Shown piece after piece: positions 20,410 through 30,756 of a stretch of DNA of 37,860 nucleotides. The position numbers were made by a program, and so were the translations under genes. The notes below the pieces were generated by a model. That model ran no database searches. It was given only the letters and a program-made list of their open reading frames with translations, and was not told where the DNA came from. The stretch covers positions 1-37,860 of the forward strand of contig JAFOFC010000001.1 of assembly GCA_017387515.1 (NCBI GenBank), written 5' to 3'. The stretch is from Paludibacteraceae bacterium. GTDB taxonomy: Bacteria > Bacteroidota > Bacteroidia > Bacteroidales > Paludibacteraceae. Each line of letters begins with the position of its first letter. Position 1 is the first letter of the stretch.

Positions 20410-21160
20410 ATTGGCTAAATTTGCCGACATGGAAACGTATAAACACGTATTTCAATATCCATTTGGCAAATTAAAAGAAGAAGGTAGTTTTCCGCAAAAA
20501 GGAAAATGGAGCGATTTTTTTAATAATAATAATCCCATTGTATTGGAATTAGGTTGCGGCAAAGGCGAATATACCGTTGAATTGGCACGACTATTCCCCA
20601 ACAAAAACTTTATTGGAGTAGACATAAAAGGGGCTAGAATGTGGACAGGCGCCAAAATGTCGCTAGAAGAAGGGTTGAACAATGTGGCATTTTTACGTAC
20701 CAACATAGAACTGATTGAGTATTTCTTTGCGGCAGGAGAAGTTGCCGAAATTTGGATTACCTTTCCCGACCCACAAATGAAAAAGGCCACCAAGCGACTT
20801 ACCTCAACCTGGTTTATGCAACGTTACCAAAACATCATGGCAACAGGCGGACTAATTCACCTTAAAACCGATAGTCCTTTCTTGTACACGTACACATCGT
20901 ACATGGTAAGAGACAACCAATACCCTGTTGTTTTTCAGACGGACGATTTATACCACTCTAATTGGGTAAACGAAATTTTATCCATTAAAACCTATTACGA
21001 AAAACAATGGCTAGAAAGAGGACTCACCATTAAATACATCCAATTTGAATTAACCCCTAAAACATCTTGGAAAGAGCCCGTAGAAGATATTGAAGAAGAT
21101 ACCTATAGAAGTTTTAACCGTAGCAAGCGCAGTGCTGCTACCACAAATACAGAAGCATGA
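20396..21160 (+). CDS. trmB: tRNA (guanine-N7-)-methyltransferase
   Basis: A 254-residue class I SAM-dependent methyltransferase that makes m7G46 in tRNA variable loops. The SAM-binding motif is [16 protein letters not shown] (about residues 49-64). The conserved [13 protein letters not shown] matches the TrmB FPDPWxKxRHxKRR motif with replacements. The Trp in that motif is Gln here, and this variant needs comparison with Bacteroidota homologues. It starts within the gldH 3' end (14-base overlap), and its stop overlaps the mrp start as ATGA. Confidence 0.92.
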   Translation: MSKNKLAKFADMETYKHVFQYPFGKLKEEGSFPQKGKWSDFFNNNNPIVLELGCGKGEYTVELARLFPNKNFIGVDIKGARMWTGAKMSLEEGLNNVAFLRTNIELIEYFFAAGEVAEIWITFPDPQMKKATKRLTSTWFMQRYQNIMATGGLIHLKTDSPFLYTYTSYMVRDNQYPVVFQTDDLYHSNWVNEILSIKTYYEKQWLERGLTIKYIQFELTPKTSWKEPVEDIEEDTYRSFNRSKRSAATTNTEA

Positions 21161-22221
21161 CACTTTATCCCAACTTAATATTAGAAGCCCTCTCGCACGT
21201 AAAATACCCCGGTAAAGAGGGAAACATTGTAAGCCTAAACATGGTGGCCGACAACATTCGCATTGACGGCAATAGTGTTTGGTTTTCGCTGTTGTTACGT
21301 CCTAACGATCCCTTTGGAAAATCGTTGGTAAAAGCATCGGAACAAGCTATTTTAACCTACATAAGCCCTGAGATTGATGTAAAAGGACACGTTGACATTA
21401 TTCAGGTAAAACCAGAGGCCGTAGTAACCGAACAACCTTTGGCCAACGTAAAATGCAAATTGGCCATTTCATCGGGCAAAGGGGGCGTAGGGAAATCGAC
21501 TGTTTCGGCCAACCTGGCCGTAGCCTTGGCTAAATTGGGCTACAAAGTGGGCTTATTGGATGCCGATATATTTGGTCCATCTATTCCTAAAATGTTTGGC
21601 ATAGAAGACGAACGTCCTGTTGCCGACGACCAAGGCAAGATTGTTCCCATTGAGAAATACGGTGTTAAAATTTTATCGATAGGATTCTTTGTTAATCCAG
21701 AAAGCGCCATAGTATGGCGAGGCGCCATGGCCAGCAACGCCATTAAACAACTTATTAACGATGCAGCATGGGGCGATTTGGACTTTTTCTTGATTGATTT
21801 ACCTCCTGGCACTAGCGACATTCACTTAACCGTTGTAGGCAGTTTACAACTAGATGGAGCCATTGTGGTAAGCACCCCACAGGCAGTAGCGTTGGCCGAT
21901 GCCATTAAAGGCATTGATATGTTCCAAAACGATAAAGTAAATGTTCCTATTTTAGGTTTAATTGAAAACATGGCTTGGTTTACACCGGCTGAACTTCCAG
22001 AAAATAAATACTATTTATTTGGTAAAGAAGGTGTAAAACGACTAGCCGAAGAAAGAGGACTTACGCTTTTAGGGCAAATTCCTATTGTACAAGGCATTTG
22101 CGAATCGGGCGATAAGGGTGAACCCATTGCCCTTAGTAATCACGAGATTGTAGCTGCTGCATTTGAGAATGTAGCAAAAAATAGTATCTTTGCAAAAATT
22201 GTAGAGCAACATGAAATTTGA
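21157..22221 (+). CDS. mrp: Iron-sulfur cluster carrier, Mrp/ApbC family ATPase
   Basis: A 354-residue P-loop NTPase of the Mrp/NBP35 family that carries Fe-S clusters to apoproteins. An N-terminal MIP18/DUF59-like domain (about 1-90) precedes the deviant Walker A GKGGVGKS at 107-114. The later motif [16 protein letters not shown] and the segment [11 protein letters not shown] are typical. The C-terminal CxxC of some Mrp proteins is not evident; the region reads [19 protein letters not shown]. It overlaps trmB by 4 and rsfS by 11 bases. Its presence near the cysteine-rich ricT product is suggestive only. Confidence 0.92.
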   Translation: MTLYPNLILEALSHVKYPGKEGNIVSLNMVADNIRIDGNSVWFSLLLRPNDPFGKSLVKASEQAILTYISPEIDVKGHVDIIQVKPEAVVTEQPLANVKCKLAISSGKGGVGKSTVSANLAVALAKLGYKVGLLDADIFGPSIPKMFGIEDERPVADDQGKIVPIEKYGVKILSIGFFVNPESAIVWRGAMASNAIKQLINDAAWGDLDFFLIDLPPGTSDIHLTVVGSLQLDGAIVVSTPQAVALADAIKGIDMFQNDKVNVPILGLIENMAWFTPAELPENKYYLFGKEGVKRLAEERGLTLLGQIPIVQGICESGDKGEPIALSNHEIVAAAFENVAKNSIFAKIVEQHEI

Positions 22222-22570
22222 AAAAGAATTAGTAAACACCATCGTTGATGGTATTCAAGACAATAAAGGATTAAAAATAGTAGTAGCCGATTTAACCAAG
22301 ATTGGCAACACCATTTGCAACTATATGATTATATGCGAAGGCAACTCGAACACACACGTAAATGCCATCGCCACCAATTTAAGAGAGTACGTTCGCGAAC
22401 ACATTGGCGAAAAACCCATGGCCATGGAAGGCTTTGAAAATAGCGAATGGATTGTAGCCGACTACGCCGACGTAATGGTACACATTATGCAACGTGAACC
22501 CCGTGCTTTTTACGATCTTGAGCACTTGTGGGAAGACGCAAAACTTACCGAAATTGAAGACTTAGCATGA
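22211..22570 (+). CDS. rsfS: Ribosomal silencing factor RsfS
   Basis: A 119-residue RsfS/Iojap protein that binds L14 on the 50S subunit and blocks subunit joining in starvation. The conserved CNYMIICEGNSNTHVNAIA and the C-terminal FENSEWIVADYADVMVHIM are family hallmarks. Length is normal. It is embedded in the operon, overlapping mrp by 11 bases at its start and ftsH by 4 at its end. Pairing with ftsH recurs in Bacteroidota. Confidence 0.94.
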   Translation: MKFEKELVNTIVDGIQDNKGLKIVVADLTKIGNTICNYMIICEGNSNTHVNAIATNLREYVREHIGEKPMAMEGFENSEWIVADYADVMVHIMQREPRAFYDLEHLWEDAKLTEIEDLA

Positions 22571-24591
22571 GCAACAACACACAAAATACCAACAAACCGC
22601 CACAAAACCAACCCAACCTACCAAAAATGAAATTTAATTGGTACTGGTTGTACGGCATTGTTGCCGTAGTACTGATTATTCTTCATTTTACAGACGATCA
22701 AGTTGCTTTAAAAGAAGTGGAGTATGGTACTTTTAAAAAATACGTAGAAAAAGGGTATGTAGATAAAGTTACCATTATAAAAAATGAGGGAATTGCAGAA
22801 GTAAGCCTTCAGCCCAATGATACCACGGCCTTAATTGAAATTTTTGGAGCAACACAAGCGGTCAATCATACCAAAGCACCTCAACTAACTGTCCAAATTC
22901 CATCAAGCGATCGATTTGACGAATACATCTCTAACAACCCTAATATTGATGTAAGATACGAAGAGCGTAAAGATTTCTTCAATTCTATTATGTCATTTGC
23001 TCCGCTGTTATTCTTTATTTTGCTATGGATTTTTATGATGCGCAGAATGGGAGGCGGCCCGCAAGGAGGCATCTTTAACGTTGGCAAATCTAAAGCACAA
23101 TTGTTTGATAAAGAGACATCAGCACACAAAGTAACCTTTAAAGATGTAGCAGGACTAGAAGGTGCAAAACAAGAAGTAGAAGAAATTGTTGCTTTCTTAA
23201 AGAATCCCAAACGTTATACCGATTTAGGGGGTAAAATTCCTAAAGGTGCATTGTTGGTTGGCCCTCCCGGGACTGGTAAAACCTTGCTTGCAAAAGCCGT
23301 AGCTGGCGAAGCCAACGTGCCTTTCTTCTCGATGTCTGGTTCTGACTTTGTAGAAATGTTTGTGGGTGTAGGCGCATCGCGCGTACGCGACTTGTTCCGT
23401 CAAGCCAAAGAAAAATCACCTTGCATCATTTTTATAGACGAGATTGATGCCATAGGTCGTGCCAGAGGTAAGAATCCTTCTTTTAACTCGAACGATGAGC
23501 GCGAAAATACCCTGAACCAATTGCTAACCGAAATGGACGGTTTTGGTTCTAATAGTGGGGTTATTATTTTGGCAGCGACTAACCGAGCCGACATTTTGGA
23601 CAAAGCCTTGTTGCGCGCTGGTCGTTTTGACCGTCAAATTAGTGTAGACCTACCTGATGTTCACGAACGTAACGAAATCTTTAAGGTACACTTGCGCCCC
23701 TTAAAAACGGCAGAAGACTTAAATATTGACTTTCTAGCCAAACAAACACCTGGGTTCTCTGGCGCCGACATTGCCAACGTATGTAACGAAGCGGCTTTAA
23801 TTGCAGCCAGAAAGAACAAAAAGGCAGTAGAAAAGCAAGACTTTTTAGATGCTGTAGACCGCATTATTGGTGGTTTGGAAAAGAAAACAAAAATTACTAC
23901 CTTGTCGGAGAAAAAATCCATTGCCACCCACGAAGCAGGACACGCATCGGTTAGTTGGCTATTGGAATTTGCCAACCCTTTGGTAAAAGTAACCATTGTA
24001 CCCCGAGGAAAAGCATTGGGAGCGGCATGGTATTTGCCAGAAGAGCGCCAACTTACTACCAAAGAACAAATGCTAGACGAGATGTGCTCGCTTTTAGGTG
24101 GTAGAGCCGCAGAAGAGGTTTGCTTTGGCAAAGTTTCGACGGGTGCACTAAACGACTTGGAACGTGCCACCAAAATGGCGTACGCCATGGTAGTTTATTA
24201 CGGCATGAGCGACAAACTGAAAAACATCAGTTTTTACGACTCAACACAAGCAGATTATTCGTTTACAAAGCCCTATAGCGATAACACGGCCGAAATTATT
24301 GACCAAGAAATGCAGAGCATTGTATCAGAACAATACGAACGTGCTAAAACCATTATTTCTACTAATAGAGAAAAGCACCAAGCCTTGGCAGATTTATTGG
24401 TAGAAAACGAGGTTATATTTACAGAAGACGTAGAACGTATTTTTGGCAAACGTCCATGGGTAAGCCGTATGGATGAACTCATGAACGAGAATAAGAAAAA
24501 TGAGCCCGCAGACGCTACTCAACCTAACGATAACAGCGAGCCAGAAGCAGAAATAGAAGAACAACCCATAGAACCCAATCAGGAGTTATGA
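22567..24591 (+). CDS. ftsH: ATP-dependent zinc metalloprotease FtsH
   Basis: A 674-residue inner-membrane AAA+ protease that extracts and degrades misfolded or regulated membrane proteins. Two transmembrane segments (about 22-40 and 138-157) flank a periplasmic domain. The Walker A is GPPGTGKT at 232-239, with Walker [12 protein letters not shown] and the second region of homology [15 protein letters not shown]. The zinc site HEAGH is at 455-459. The acidic, Pro/Asn/Glu-rich C-terminal tail is typical of the group. Overlaps of 4 bases join it to rsfS and cdsA, which suggests translational coupling with phospholipid synthesis genes. Confidence 0.97.
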   Translation: MSNNTQNTNKPPQNQPNLPKMKFNWYWLYGIVAVVLIILHFTDDQVALKEVEYGTFKKYVEKGYVDKVTIIKNEGIAEVSLQPNDTTALIEIFGATQAVNHTKAPQLTVQIPSSDRFDEYISNNPNIDVRYEERKDFFNSIMSFAPLLFFILLWIFMMRRMGGGPQGGIFNVGKSKAQLFDKETSAHKVTFKDVAGLEGAKQEVEEIVAFLKNPKRYTDLGGKIPKGALLVGPPGTGKTLLAKAVAGEANVPFFSMSGSDFVEMFVGVGASRVRDLFRQAKEKSPCIIFIDEIDAIGRARGKNPSFNSNDERENTLNQLLTEMDGFGSNSGVIILAATNRADILDKALLRAGRFDRQISVDLPDVHERNEIFKVHLRPLKTAEDLNIDFLAKQTPGFSGADIANVCNEAALIAARKNKKAVEKQDFLDAVDRIIGGLEKKTKITTLSEKKSIATHEAGHASVSWLLEFANPLVKVTIVPRGKALGAAWYLPEERQLTTKEQMLDEMCSLLGGRAAEEVCFGKVSTGALNDLERATKMAYAMVVYYGMSDKLKNISFYDSTQADYSFTKPYSDNTAEIIDQEMQSIVSEQYERAKTIISTNREKHQALADLLVENEVIFTEDVERIFGKRPWVSRMDELMNENKKNEPADATQPNDNSEPEAEIEEQPIEPNQEL

Positions 24592-25421
24592 AAAATTTCA
24601 TACAACGTGCCATTACAGGTATTCTTTTTGTAGCCGTTATTTTGAGTGCTATCTTTTTTCAACCTGAATACAAAACCTTATCGTTTTTGTTTGCGGTGGT
24701 AACCGCATTGGGGTTGCATGAGTTTTACCAAATTGTAAACAAAGGTATGAACTTACAAGTACCCATTGGTTACTCGATAGCGTGTGGCTTGTTATTGTAT
24801 TTTGGATGCGCGTTAGCTTCTATTAGCAATGGCATGGCAATTATAATAGCATACGTTTTTTGCATAGTTGCATTACTAATAGCCGAACTATACCGCAAAA
24901 AAGAACAACCCATACATAATCTTGCCTTTTCTATTTTGGGTCAAGTAATGGTAGCTTTGCCTTTTAGTTTATTAAATTTTATTGCAACCCCCGATAATTT
25001 GCATTGGCTATTTGCCATTTTTATACTTATTTGGCTAACTGACACAGGAGCTTATTTAGTAGGTTGCACCCTTGGTAAGCACAAATTATTTGAACGCATA
25101 TCGCCAAAAAAATCGTGGGAAGGATTCTTTGGAGGTTGTGTATTTGCCATTGGCGCTTCAATGCTATTATGGCATATATTTACCACCGTATGGCCTATAG
25201 CCACCGACACAACCTGGTGGGAATGGTTGATTTTTGCCATAATTATTATTATCTTTGGCACCTACGGAGATTTATCGGAATCGCTTTTAAAACGCACGGC
25301 TAACATCAAAGACTCTGGTAAAATTTTACCTGGTCATGGCGGCATCCTAGACCGTTTTGATAGTTTGTTATTTTGCATACCTGTTGTATATATTTACCTT
25401 GAAATACTAAACGCATTATGA
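24588..25421 (+). CDS. cdsA: Phosphatidate cytidylyltransferase
   Basis: A 277-residue polytopic inner-membrane enzyme that makes CDP-diacylglycerol from phosphatidate and CTP, the precursor of all phospholipids. About seven or eight hydrophobic segments are visible. The C-terminal signature is KRTANIKDSGKILPGHGG followed by ILDRFDS, which is diagnostic for CdsA. It overlaps ftsH by 4 bases and psd by 4 bases. The cdsA-psd pair thus supplies two steps on the way to phosphatidylethanolamine. Confidence 0.95.
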   Translation: MKNFIQRAITGILFVAVILSAIFFQPEYKTLSFLFAVVTALGLHEFYQIVNKGMNLQVPIGYSIACGLLLYFGCALASISNGMAIIIAYVFCIVALLIAELYRKKEQPIHNLAFSILGQVMVALPFSLLNFIATPDNLHWLFAIFILIWLTDTGAYLVGCTLGKHKLFERISPKKSWEGFFGGCVFAIGASMLLWHIFTTVWPIATDTTWWEWLIFAIIIIIFGTYGDLSESLLKRTANIKDSGKILPGHGGILDRFDSLLFCIPVVYIYLEILNAL

Positions 25422-26086
25422 TAAAAATACACAAAGAAGGACGCACCTGGTTACTCATTTTATTATTTGGATTGGTAATAATGAATACCTTGTTGTATTA
25501 CCTGGCCAATTCACTTATCTTATCCATTATTATCGGCACTATATCGTTGGGTATATTTATTTTCTTTTCTTACTTCTTTAGGATTCCTAACCGCATTGTT
25601 ATTGCTGACGAAAACTACATTGTAGCTCCTGCCGACGGAAAAATAGTAGTTATAGAACCTACTATCGAGAATGAGTTTTTAAAAGAAAAGCGCATTCAGG
25701 TTTCTATTTTTATGTCGGTATTTAACGTGCATGCCAACTGGTTTCCTATATCGGGCAAGGTAAAACATGTATCCCACCAAAACGGCCGTTACATGGCTGC
25801 TTATTTGCCTAAATCAAGTACAGAAAACGAACGTTCTACCGTTTTAATTGAAGCTCCCAACAAACAAACTGTTTTAGTAAGACAAATTGCTGGAGCATTG
25901 GCTCGTCGTATCGTAACTTACGCCAAAGAGGGACAAGATTGTAAAATAAACGAACAACTTGGTTACATTAAATTTGGCTCGCGCGTGGATTTGTATTTGC
26001 CACTAGACGCCGAAATTTTGGTAGAAATGGGCGAAGAAACCACAGGCAACGAAACCATCATTGCCAAACTAAAACACGAAGCCTAA
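25418..26086 (+). CDS. psd: Phosphatidylserine decarboxylase proenzyme, short form
   Basis: A 222-residue proenzyme of the short, archaeal-like Psd type common in Bacteroidota. It makes phosphatidylethanolamine from phosphatidylserine. A hydrophobic N-terminal hairpin (about 10-52) precedes the catalytic domain with VAPADGKIVVIE and FMSVFNVHANWFPISGKV. Autocleavage to form the pyruvoyl group is expected at G187-S188, within IKFGSRVDLY. It is the last gene of the overlapping run. pssA is not in the window. Confidence 0.94.
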   Translation: MIKIHKEGRTWLLILLFGLVIMNTLLYYLANSLILSIIIGTISLGIFIFFSYFFRIPNRIVIADENYIVAPADGKIVVIEPTIENEFLKEKRIQVSIFMSVFNVHANWFPISGKVKHVSHQNGRYMAAYLPKSSTENERSTVLIEAPNKQTVLVRQIAGALARRIVTYAKEGQDCKINEQLGYIKFGSRVDLYLPLDAEILVEMGEETTGNETIIAKLKHEA

Positions 26087-26090
26087 TCGT

Positions 26091-26114
26091 TTTACCTAAT
26101 CGTGATTAGGTAAA
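26091..26114. terminator. Palindrome after psd
   Basis: TTTACCTAATC and GATTAGGTAAA are perfect 11-bp inverted repeats separated by GT. It follows the psd stop by a few bases and lacks a T-run on the plus strand. It is either a 3'-end hairpin of the long operon or an operator ahead of the YifB gene at 26155. Confidence 0.45.
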
Positions 26115-26154
26115 CTAAGCAACATATTATCTTTCTTAATTCTTATTCTTTTTT

Positions 26155-27693
26155 ATGCTAGTAAAATGCTACGGGGCGGCGGTGCAAGGCATCGACGCTA
26201 CCACCATTACCATTGAGGTAAATGTTTCTCTTGGCGTACGTTTCTTCTTAGTAGGACTACCCGATAGTGCCGTAAAAGAAAGCCACGAACGCATACTTTC
26301 TGCCTTTACCTACAACGGTTACAAATTTCCTAAACAACAAGTCATTATTAACATGGCTCCTGCCGATATTCGTAAAGAAGGAGCATCGTACGACCTACCC
26401 TTAGCTATGGGGATGATGGCTGCTAATAATCAACTAAGTAGCGAGAAATTAGACCAATACATTATGATGGGAGAACTCTCGTTAGACGGAACACTTTTAC
26501 CCATAAAGGGGGTGCTACCCATAGCCATTAGGGCAAAAGAAGATGGCTTTAAAGGCATCATTATTCCCATGGCCAACGCAGCAGAGGCTGCCGTAGTAAA
26601 CGGTTTAGAAGTAATTGGCGTAAAAAACATAGTAGAGGTGGTCGATTTTTTAAGTGGTAAAACGACCATACCTCCCATGCGCATAGATACCGAACACGTA
26701 TTTAGACAACAAAGCAACCTGATTGACCTTGATTTTTGCGAAGTTAAAGGACAAGAGAACGTAAAACGTGCTATGGAAGTAGCGGCTGCAGGAGGACATA
26801 ACATCATTATGGTAGGCCCTCCTGGGGCAGGAAAATCAATGCTGGCTAAACGCATATCGTCTATACTTCCACCACTATCGCTTTCAGAAGCACTTGAAAC
26901 TACAAAAATTCATTCTGTTGCAGGAAACTTAGGAAAAGGCTGCTCGTTAATGTACCAACGCCCCTTTAGAAGTCCACACCACACCATCTCTGACGTTGCA
27001 TTGGTGGGTGGCGGTTCTTATCCACAACCTGGCGAAATGTCGTTGGCGCACAATGGAGTACTTTTTTTGGACGAATTACCAGAGTTTAAACGTTCGGTGC
27101 TAGAAGTAATGCGACAACCACTTGAAGATAGAAAAATAACCATCGCCCGATCTGCTATGACGGTAGAATATCCTGCCAGTTTTATGCTAGTAGCATCTAT
27201 GAATCCATGTCCATGCGGCTACTACAACCACCCAGAGAAGGACTGTGTTTGCGCTCCTGGTGCTGTGCAAAAATACCTTAACAAAATATCGGGTCCCCTA
27301 CTTGACCGCATTGATATTCAGATAGAAATTGTTCCTGTTCCATTTAAAGACCTAAGCAGCAAGAAAGTATGCGAAAAAAGTGAAGTGATTAGGGAACGTG
27401 TAATTAAAGCACGTAAAATCCAGCAAGAACGATTCAAAAACGAGCCTGCCGTATACTGCAATGCTCAAATGAACACGCGTCTTCTAAATGAATATGTAGT
27501 GTTGGACGAAACCTGTAAAAGTATATTACAACGCGCTGTTGATATACTAAAACTTTCTGCTAGAGCATACGACCGCATCCTAAAAGTAAGCAGAACCATT
27601 GCCGACCTAGAAGGGTCTGACAAGGTTCTGCCTAAACATGTATCGGAAGCGGTTACCTACAGAAATCTTGATAGAGAGAATTGGGCTGGTTAA
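26155..27693 (+). CDS. YifB/ComM family Mg-chelatase-like AAA+ ATPase
   Basis: A 512-residue YifB/ComM protein. In naturally competent bacteria ComM is a hexameric helicase promoting branch migration during DNA uptake; in others its role is unclear. The N-terminal domain (about 1-190) has a Lon-protease-like fold. The ATPase core carries Walker A GPPGAGKS at 221-228, then FRSPHHTISDVALVGGG and the Walker B VLFLDELPEF. A cysteine cluster NPCPCGYYNHPEKDCVC follows. The C-terminal domain ends with LSARAYDRILKVSRTIADLE. It is separated from psd by 68 bases and ends 6 bases from the convergent punA stop. Confidence 0.93.
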   Translation: MLVKCYGAAVQGIDATTITIEVNVSLGVRFFLVGLPDSAVKESHERILSAFTYNGYKFPKQQVIINMAPADIRKEGASYDLPLAMGMMAANNQLSSEKLDQYIMMGELSLDGTLLPIKGVLPIAIRAKEDGFKGIIIPMANAAEAAVVNGLEVIGVKNIVEVVDFLSGKTTIPPMRIDTEHVFRQQSNLIDLDFCEVKGQENVKRAMEVAAAGGHNIIMVGPPGAGKSMLAKRISSILPPLSLSEALETTKIHSVAGNLGKGCSLMYQRPFRSPHHTISDVALVGGGSYPQPGEMSLAHNGVLFLDELPEFKRSVLEVMRQPLEDRKITIARSAMTVEYPASFMLVASMNPCPCGYYNHPEKDCVCAPGAVQKYLNKISGPLLDRIDIQIEIVPVPFKDLSSKKVCEKSEVIRERVIKARKIQQERFKNEPAVYCNAQMNTRLLNEYVVLDETCKSILQRAVDILKLSARAYDRILKVSRTIADLEGSDKVLPKHVSEAVTYRNLDRENWAG

Positions 27694-27699
27694 TACCGC

Positions 27700-28512
27700 T
27701 TATAATTGAGCAATTAGTTCTTTCATGATAAGGGTCATTTTGGGCTGTGCTAGATTGGCAATTTGTTGTACCTCCTCGTGCGATACCTCAACAACTTGTC
27801 CTGGCACACCCAAATCGGTAATAATAGACATGGCAAACACCTTAATACCAGCATGTACTGCCACTATTACCTCTGGAACGGTAGACATACCAACGGCATC
27901 ACCACCTATTACTCTAAAGTAGTTGTATTCGGCAGGTGTTTCAAAAGTAGGGCCAGAGGTGCCAACATATACACCCTCTACAACCTTAATACCGTTAGCA
28001 TCAGCTATCTGCTTGGCCTTATTGCGCAATTCAATGGGATAAGCCTTACTCATATCTGGGAAACGAACCCCTAGTGAGGGGTCGTTCTTACCGCGTAAGG
28101 GATGCTCTGGGAAGGTATTAATATGGTCGGTAATAATCATCAAATCGCCTATTTGGAACGATGGGTTCATACCACCAGCAGCATTAGAAACCAACAACGT
28201 TTCTACGCCTAAAGCCTTCATTACACGCACAGGAAAGGTAACCTCTTTCATGCTATATCCCTCGTAGTAATGAAAACGACCTTGCATAGCTAACACTTGA
28301 GTAGTGCCTAACATTCCTACAATTAACTTTCCTGAATGTCCCTCTACCGTTGATATGGGAAAATTAGGAATCTCTTGATATGGAATTTCTTGTCTTTCTG
28401 TAATTTGGGTCGCTAATTCGCCCAATCCCGTACCTAAAATAATACCTACTTTGGGTAAGTATTGCATTTTAGCAGCTAAATACGCGGCTGTCTCGTTTAT
28501 TTTTGCTAACAT
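27700..28512 (-). CDS. punA: Purine nucleoside phosphorylase I
   Basis: A 270-residue trimeric-type PNP that splits inosine and guanosine with phosphate, for purine salvage. Motifs are GTGLGELA, the substrate segment [10 protein letters not shown], and the phosphate/purine region [11 protein letters not shown]. The C-terminal half has [12 protein letters not shown]. The start [13 protein letters not shown] is typical, so the 44-base overlap with the 3' end of lpxK is probably real. It is the downstream member of an lpxK-punA unit. Confidence 0.95.
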   Translation of the reverse strand: MLAKINETAAYLAAKMQYLPKVGIILGTGLGELATQITERQEIPYQEIPNFPISTVEGHSGKLIVGMLGTTQVLAMQGRFHYYEGYSMKEVTFPVRVMKALGVETLLVSNAAGGMNPSFQIGDLMIITDHINTFPEHPLRGKNDPSLGVRFPDMSKAYPIELRNKAKQIADANGIKVVEGVYVGTSGPTFETPAEYNYFRVIGGDAVGMSTVPEVIVAVHAGIKVFAMSIITDLGVPGQVVEVSHEEVQQIANLAQPKMTLIMKELIAQL

Positions 28513-29542
28513 AATCTACTAAAAGTTTATTGAATTCTTTTTCGCCATCTTGTAAAAATGCCACCTTTATTGGCAATGCCCATATATGCTGTTTTAAGGC
28601 AGTTGGTACCACATCCAAACTAACCAATTTAGCTGCATCCTTTTCGGTAACTACAATGCATTTATTGGGACCATCTATCATATCAAACTTTTGTTGTATA
28701 TGCTTCCAATCTGATTTAGTAAAAGCATAATGATCTGGATACGAAATAGTTTGAACAGTTGCTACCTGACTCAATAAATATTGAACCAATGGGGTTGGTT
28801 GGGCTATACCAGTAACCATAAGCACCGTCATATCTGCCATAAACTTTTTGGGGTCATTACCAAATACAGTTTGGGGTTGACCATAATCAAAATATGAGTA
28901 AAAAAGACGTTGATAGGGTCTTGGAGCTATATCCTTGTATAGGTTACGCAATTCTATGGGAGGTAATTGTGGTGGACATTTGGTAATCACAATAACAGAT
29001 GCACGCAATTTAGCACTGATAGGTTCCCGCAAATTTCCTACGGGCAACAATTTATCTTTATTAATCAGTCTATTGTAATCTACCAGCAATATAGACATCC
29101 CTGCCTCTACATAACGATGCTGAAAGGCATCGTCTAACACAACGGCATCGGTAGATGGATAATGTTTTTCTATGTAATCAATGGCTTTGCAGCGGTTGGC
29201 TTCTACTACTACCAACGTTTGGGGGAATTTTCTAAATACTTGATAAGGCTCGTCGCCTAATATGGCACTATTACTAGTACTTGAAGCAATTTGCAAGCCA
29301 GACGACTTCCGTTTGTAACCACGACTAACCATGGCCACGTTGAATTGTTGCTGCAATAGCTGAATAATATACTCGGTATGCGGAGTTTTTCCAGTACCAC
29401 CAACCGTTATATTGCCCACCGATATGGTGGCTGCCTTAAATTGACGGGACTTGAGCCAACCCCAATCAAAAAAACAATTTCGTAAGTAAACAACTAAACC
29501 GTACAGGCAAGCAATAGGCCATAGGTACCAACGTGATTTCAT
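28469..29542 (-). CDS. lpxK: Tetraacyldisaccharide 4'-kinase
   Basis: A 357-residue LpxK that phosphorylates the 4' position of the lipid A disaccharide precursor at the inner membrane. An N-terminal hydrophobic helix (about 5-22) is followed by the P-loop [12 protein letters not shown] at 43-54. Family motifs include [10 protein letters not shown] with the DDxFQ active-site pattern. Its presence implies a lipid A-containing outer membrane. A -7 element on this strand lies 62 bases upstream. The unusual feature is the 44-base overlap with punA. Confidence 0.95.
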   Translation of the reverse strand: MKSRWYLWPIACLYGLVVYLRNCFFDWGWLKSRQFKAATISVGNITVGGTGKTPHTEYIIQLLQQQFNVAMVSRGYKRKSSGLQIASSTSNSAILGDEPYQVFRKFPQTLVVVEANRCKAIDYIEKHYPSTDAVVLDDAFQHRYVEAGMSILLVDYNRLINKDKLLPVGNLREPISAKLRASVIVITKCPPQLPPIELRNLYKDIAPRPYQRLFYSYFDYGQPQTVFGNDPKKFMADMTVLMVTGIAQPTPLVQYLLSQVATVQTISYPDHYAFTKSDWKHIQQKFDMIDGPNKCIVVTEKDAAKLVSLDVVPTALKQHIWALPIKVAFLQDGEKEFNKLLVDYVSKNKRDSRVFSC

Positions 29543-29603
29543 AGATGATAGGTCTTAATATACAAATAACACAACGGATAGGTATCTTATTGTGTTGGGT
29601 GTG

Positions 29604-29611
29604 CAAAAATA
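29604..29611 (-). promoter_or_regulatory. Bacteroidota -7 element upstream of lpxK-punA
   Basis: It reads TATTTTTG on the minus strand, matching TAnnTTTG, 62 bases from the lpxK start. No -33 is evident at the expected distance. It shares the 194-base divergent region (29543-29736) with the ilvE element. Confidence 0.4.
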
Positions 29612-29699
29612 ATCAATTTATTGCTAATCTTAGGTAAATAATTGCAAACGATAGCATAAAATTGTAAAAATACGACCTTTACAATCAAACATTTTTTTG

Positions 29700-29707
29700 T
29701 ATTTTTG
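29700..29707 (+). promoter_or_regulatory. Bacteroidota -7 element upstream of ilvE
   Basis: TATTTTTG followed by C, 29 bases before ATG 29737. It matches TAnnTTTGC. The upstream sequence is T-rich with no unambiguous -33. Confidence 0.5.
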
Positions 29708-29736
29708 CAGGCGGAAAATTATAAACACTAACATAT

Positions 29737-30756
29737 ATGAAAGATATCAATTGGTCTGAATTAGGCTTTGGGTACATGAAAACCAATGCCAACGTTCGCT
29801 GCGAATACCACAATGGTCAATGGGGCGAGCTAGAACTTCACACAGAAGAAACCATTAACCTTCACATGGCTGCAACTTGCCTACACTACGGTCAAGAAGC
29901 GTTTGAAGGTTTAAAAGCATTCAAGGGTAAAGATGGCAAAGTACGTATTTTCCGCATTGACGAAAACGCCAAACGTTTGGCTTCGTCTTGCAATGGTATT
30001 TGCATGCCAGCCTTACCAGAAGGCGTATTTGAAAAAGCAGTTATGATGGCCGTTAAAGCCAACATGGAATTTGTACCTCCTTACGAAAGCGGTGCTGCAC
30101 TTTACATCCGTCCTGTATTGTTCGGTTACACACCACAAATTGGTGTTAGTCCTGCAAAAGACTATTTATTCATTGTATTTGTATCGCCAGTAGGTCCATA
30201 CTTTAAAGGCGGTTTCTCTACCAACCCTTACGTAATTACCCGCAAATATGACCGTTCTGCTCCTCTTGGCACTGGTATCTATAAAGTAGGTGGCAACTAT
30301 GCTGCTAGTTTGGCTGCACACCAAGAAGCACACGCAAAAGGTTATTCTTCTGAATTCTATTTGGATGCCAAAGAAAAGAAATACATTGACGAATGTGGTG
30401 CTGCCAACTTCTTTGCCATTAAAGACAACACATACATCACTCCAAAATCAACCTCTATTTTGCCTTCTATCACCAACAAGAGTTTGATGGTATTAGCAGA
30501 AGATTTAGGATTAAAAGTAGAACGTCGTCCTATTGCCGAAGAAGAACTAAGCACCTTTGAAGAAGCTGGTGCTTGTGGTACTGCTGCTGTTATTAGCCCT
30601 ATTGAACGTTTGGACGACTTGGACAACAACAAATCGTACGTATTCTCTAAAGACGGCAAACCTGGTCCTATTAGCACCAAATTGTACAACAAATTGCGCG
30701 CCATCCAATACGGCGACGAACCAGACACACACGGTTGGATTACCTTTGTTGAATAA
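29737..30756 (+). CDS. ilvE: Branched-chain amino acid aminotransferase
   Basis: A 339-residue PLP enzyme of fold type IV (BCAT group B4). It transfers amino groups between glutamate and the keto acids of Leu, Ile and Val. The Schiff-base lysine is K183 in GIYKVGGNYAAS. The segments LHYGQEAFEGLKAF and YIDECGAANFFAI are conserved. Length is normal. The TAA stop overlaps the aroQ ATG by one base, suggesting translational coupling between two unrelated amino-acid pathway genes. Confidence 0.95.
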   Translation: MKDINWSELGFGYMKTNANVRCEYHNGQWGELELHTEETINLHMAATCLHYGQEAFEGLKAFKGKDGKVRIFRIDENAKRLASSCNGICMPALPEGVFEKAVMMAVKANMEFVPPYESGAALYIRPVLFGYTPQIGVSPAKDYLFIVFVSPVGPYFKGGFSTNPYVITRKYDRSAPLGTGIYKVGGNYAASLAAHQEAHAKGYSSEFYLDAKEKKYIDECGAANFFAIKDNTYITPKSTSILPSITNKSLMVLAEDLGLKVERRPIAEEELSTFEEAGACGTAAVISPIERLDDLDNNKSYVFSKDGKPGPISTKLYNKLRAIQYGDEPDTHGWITFVE

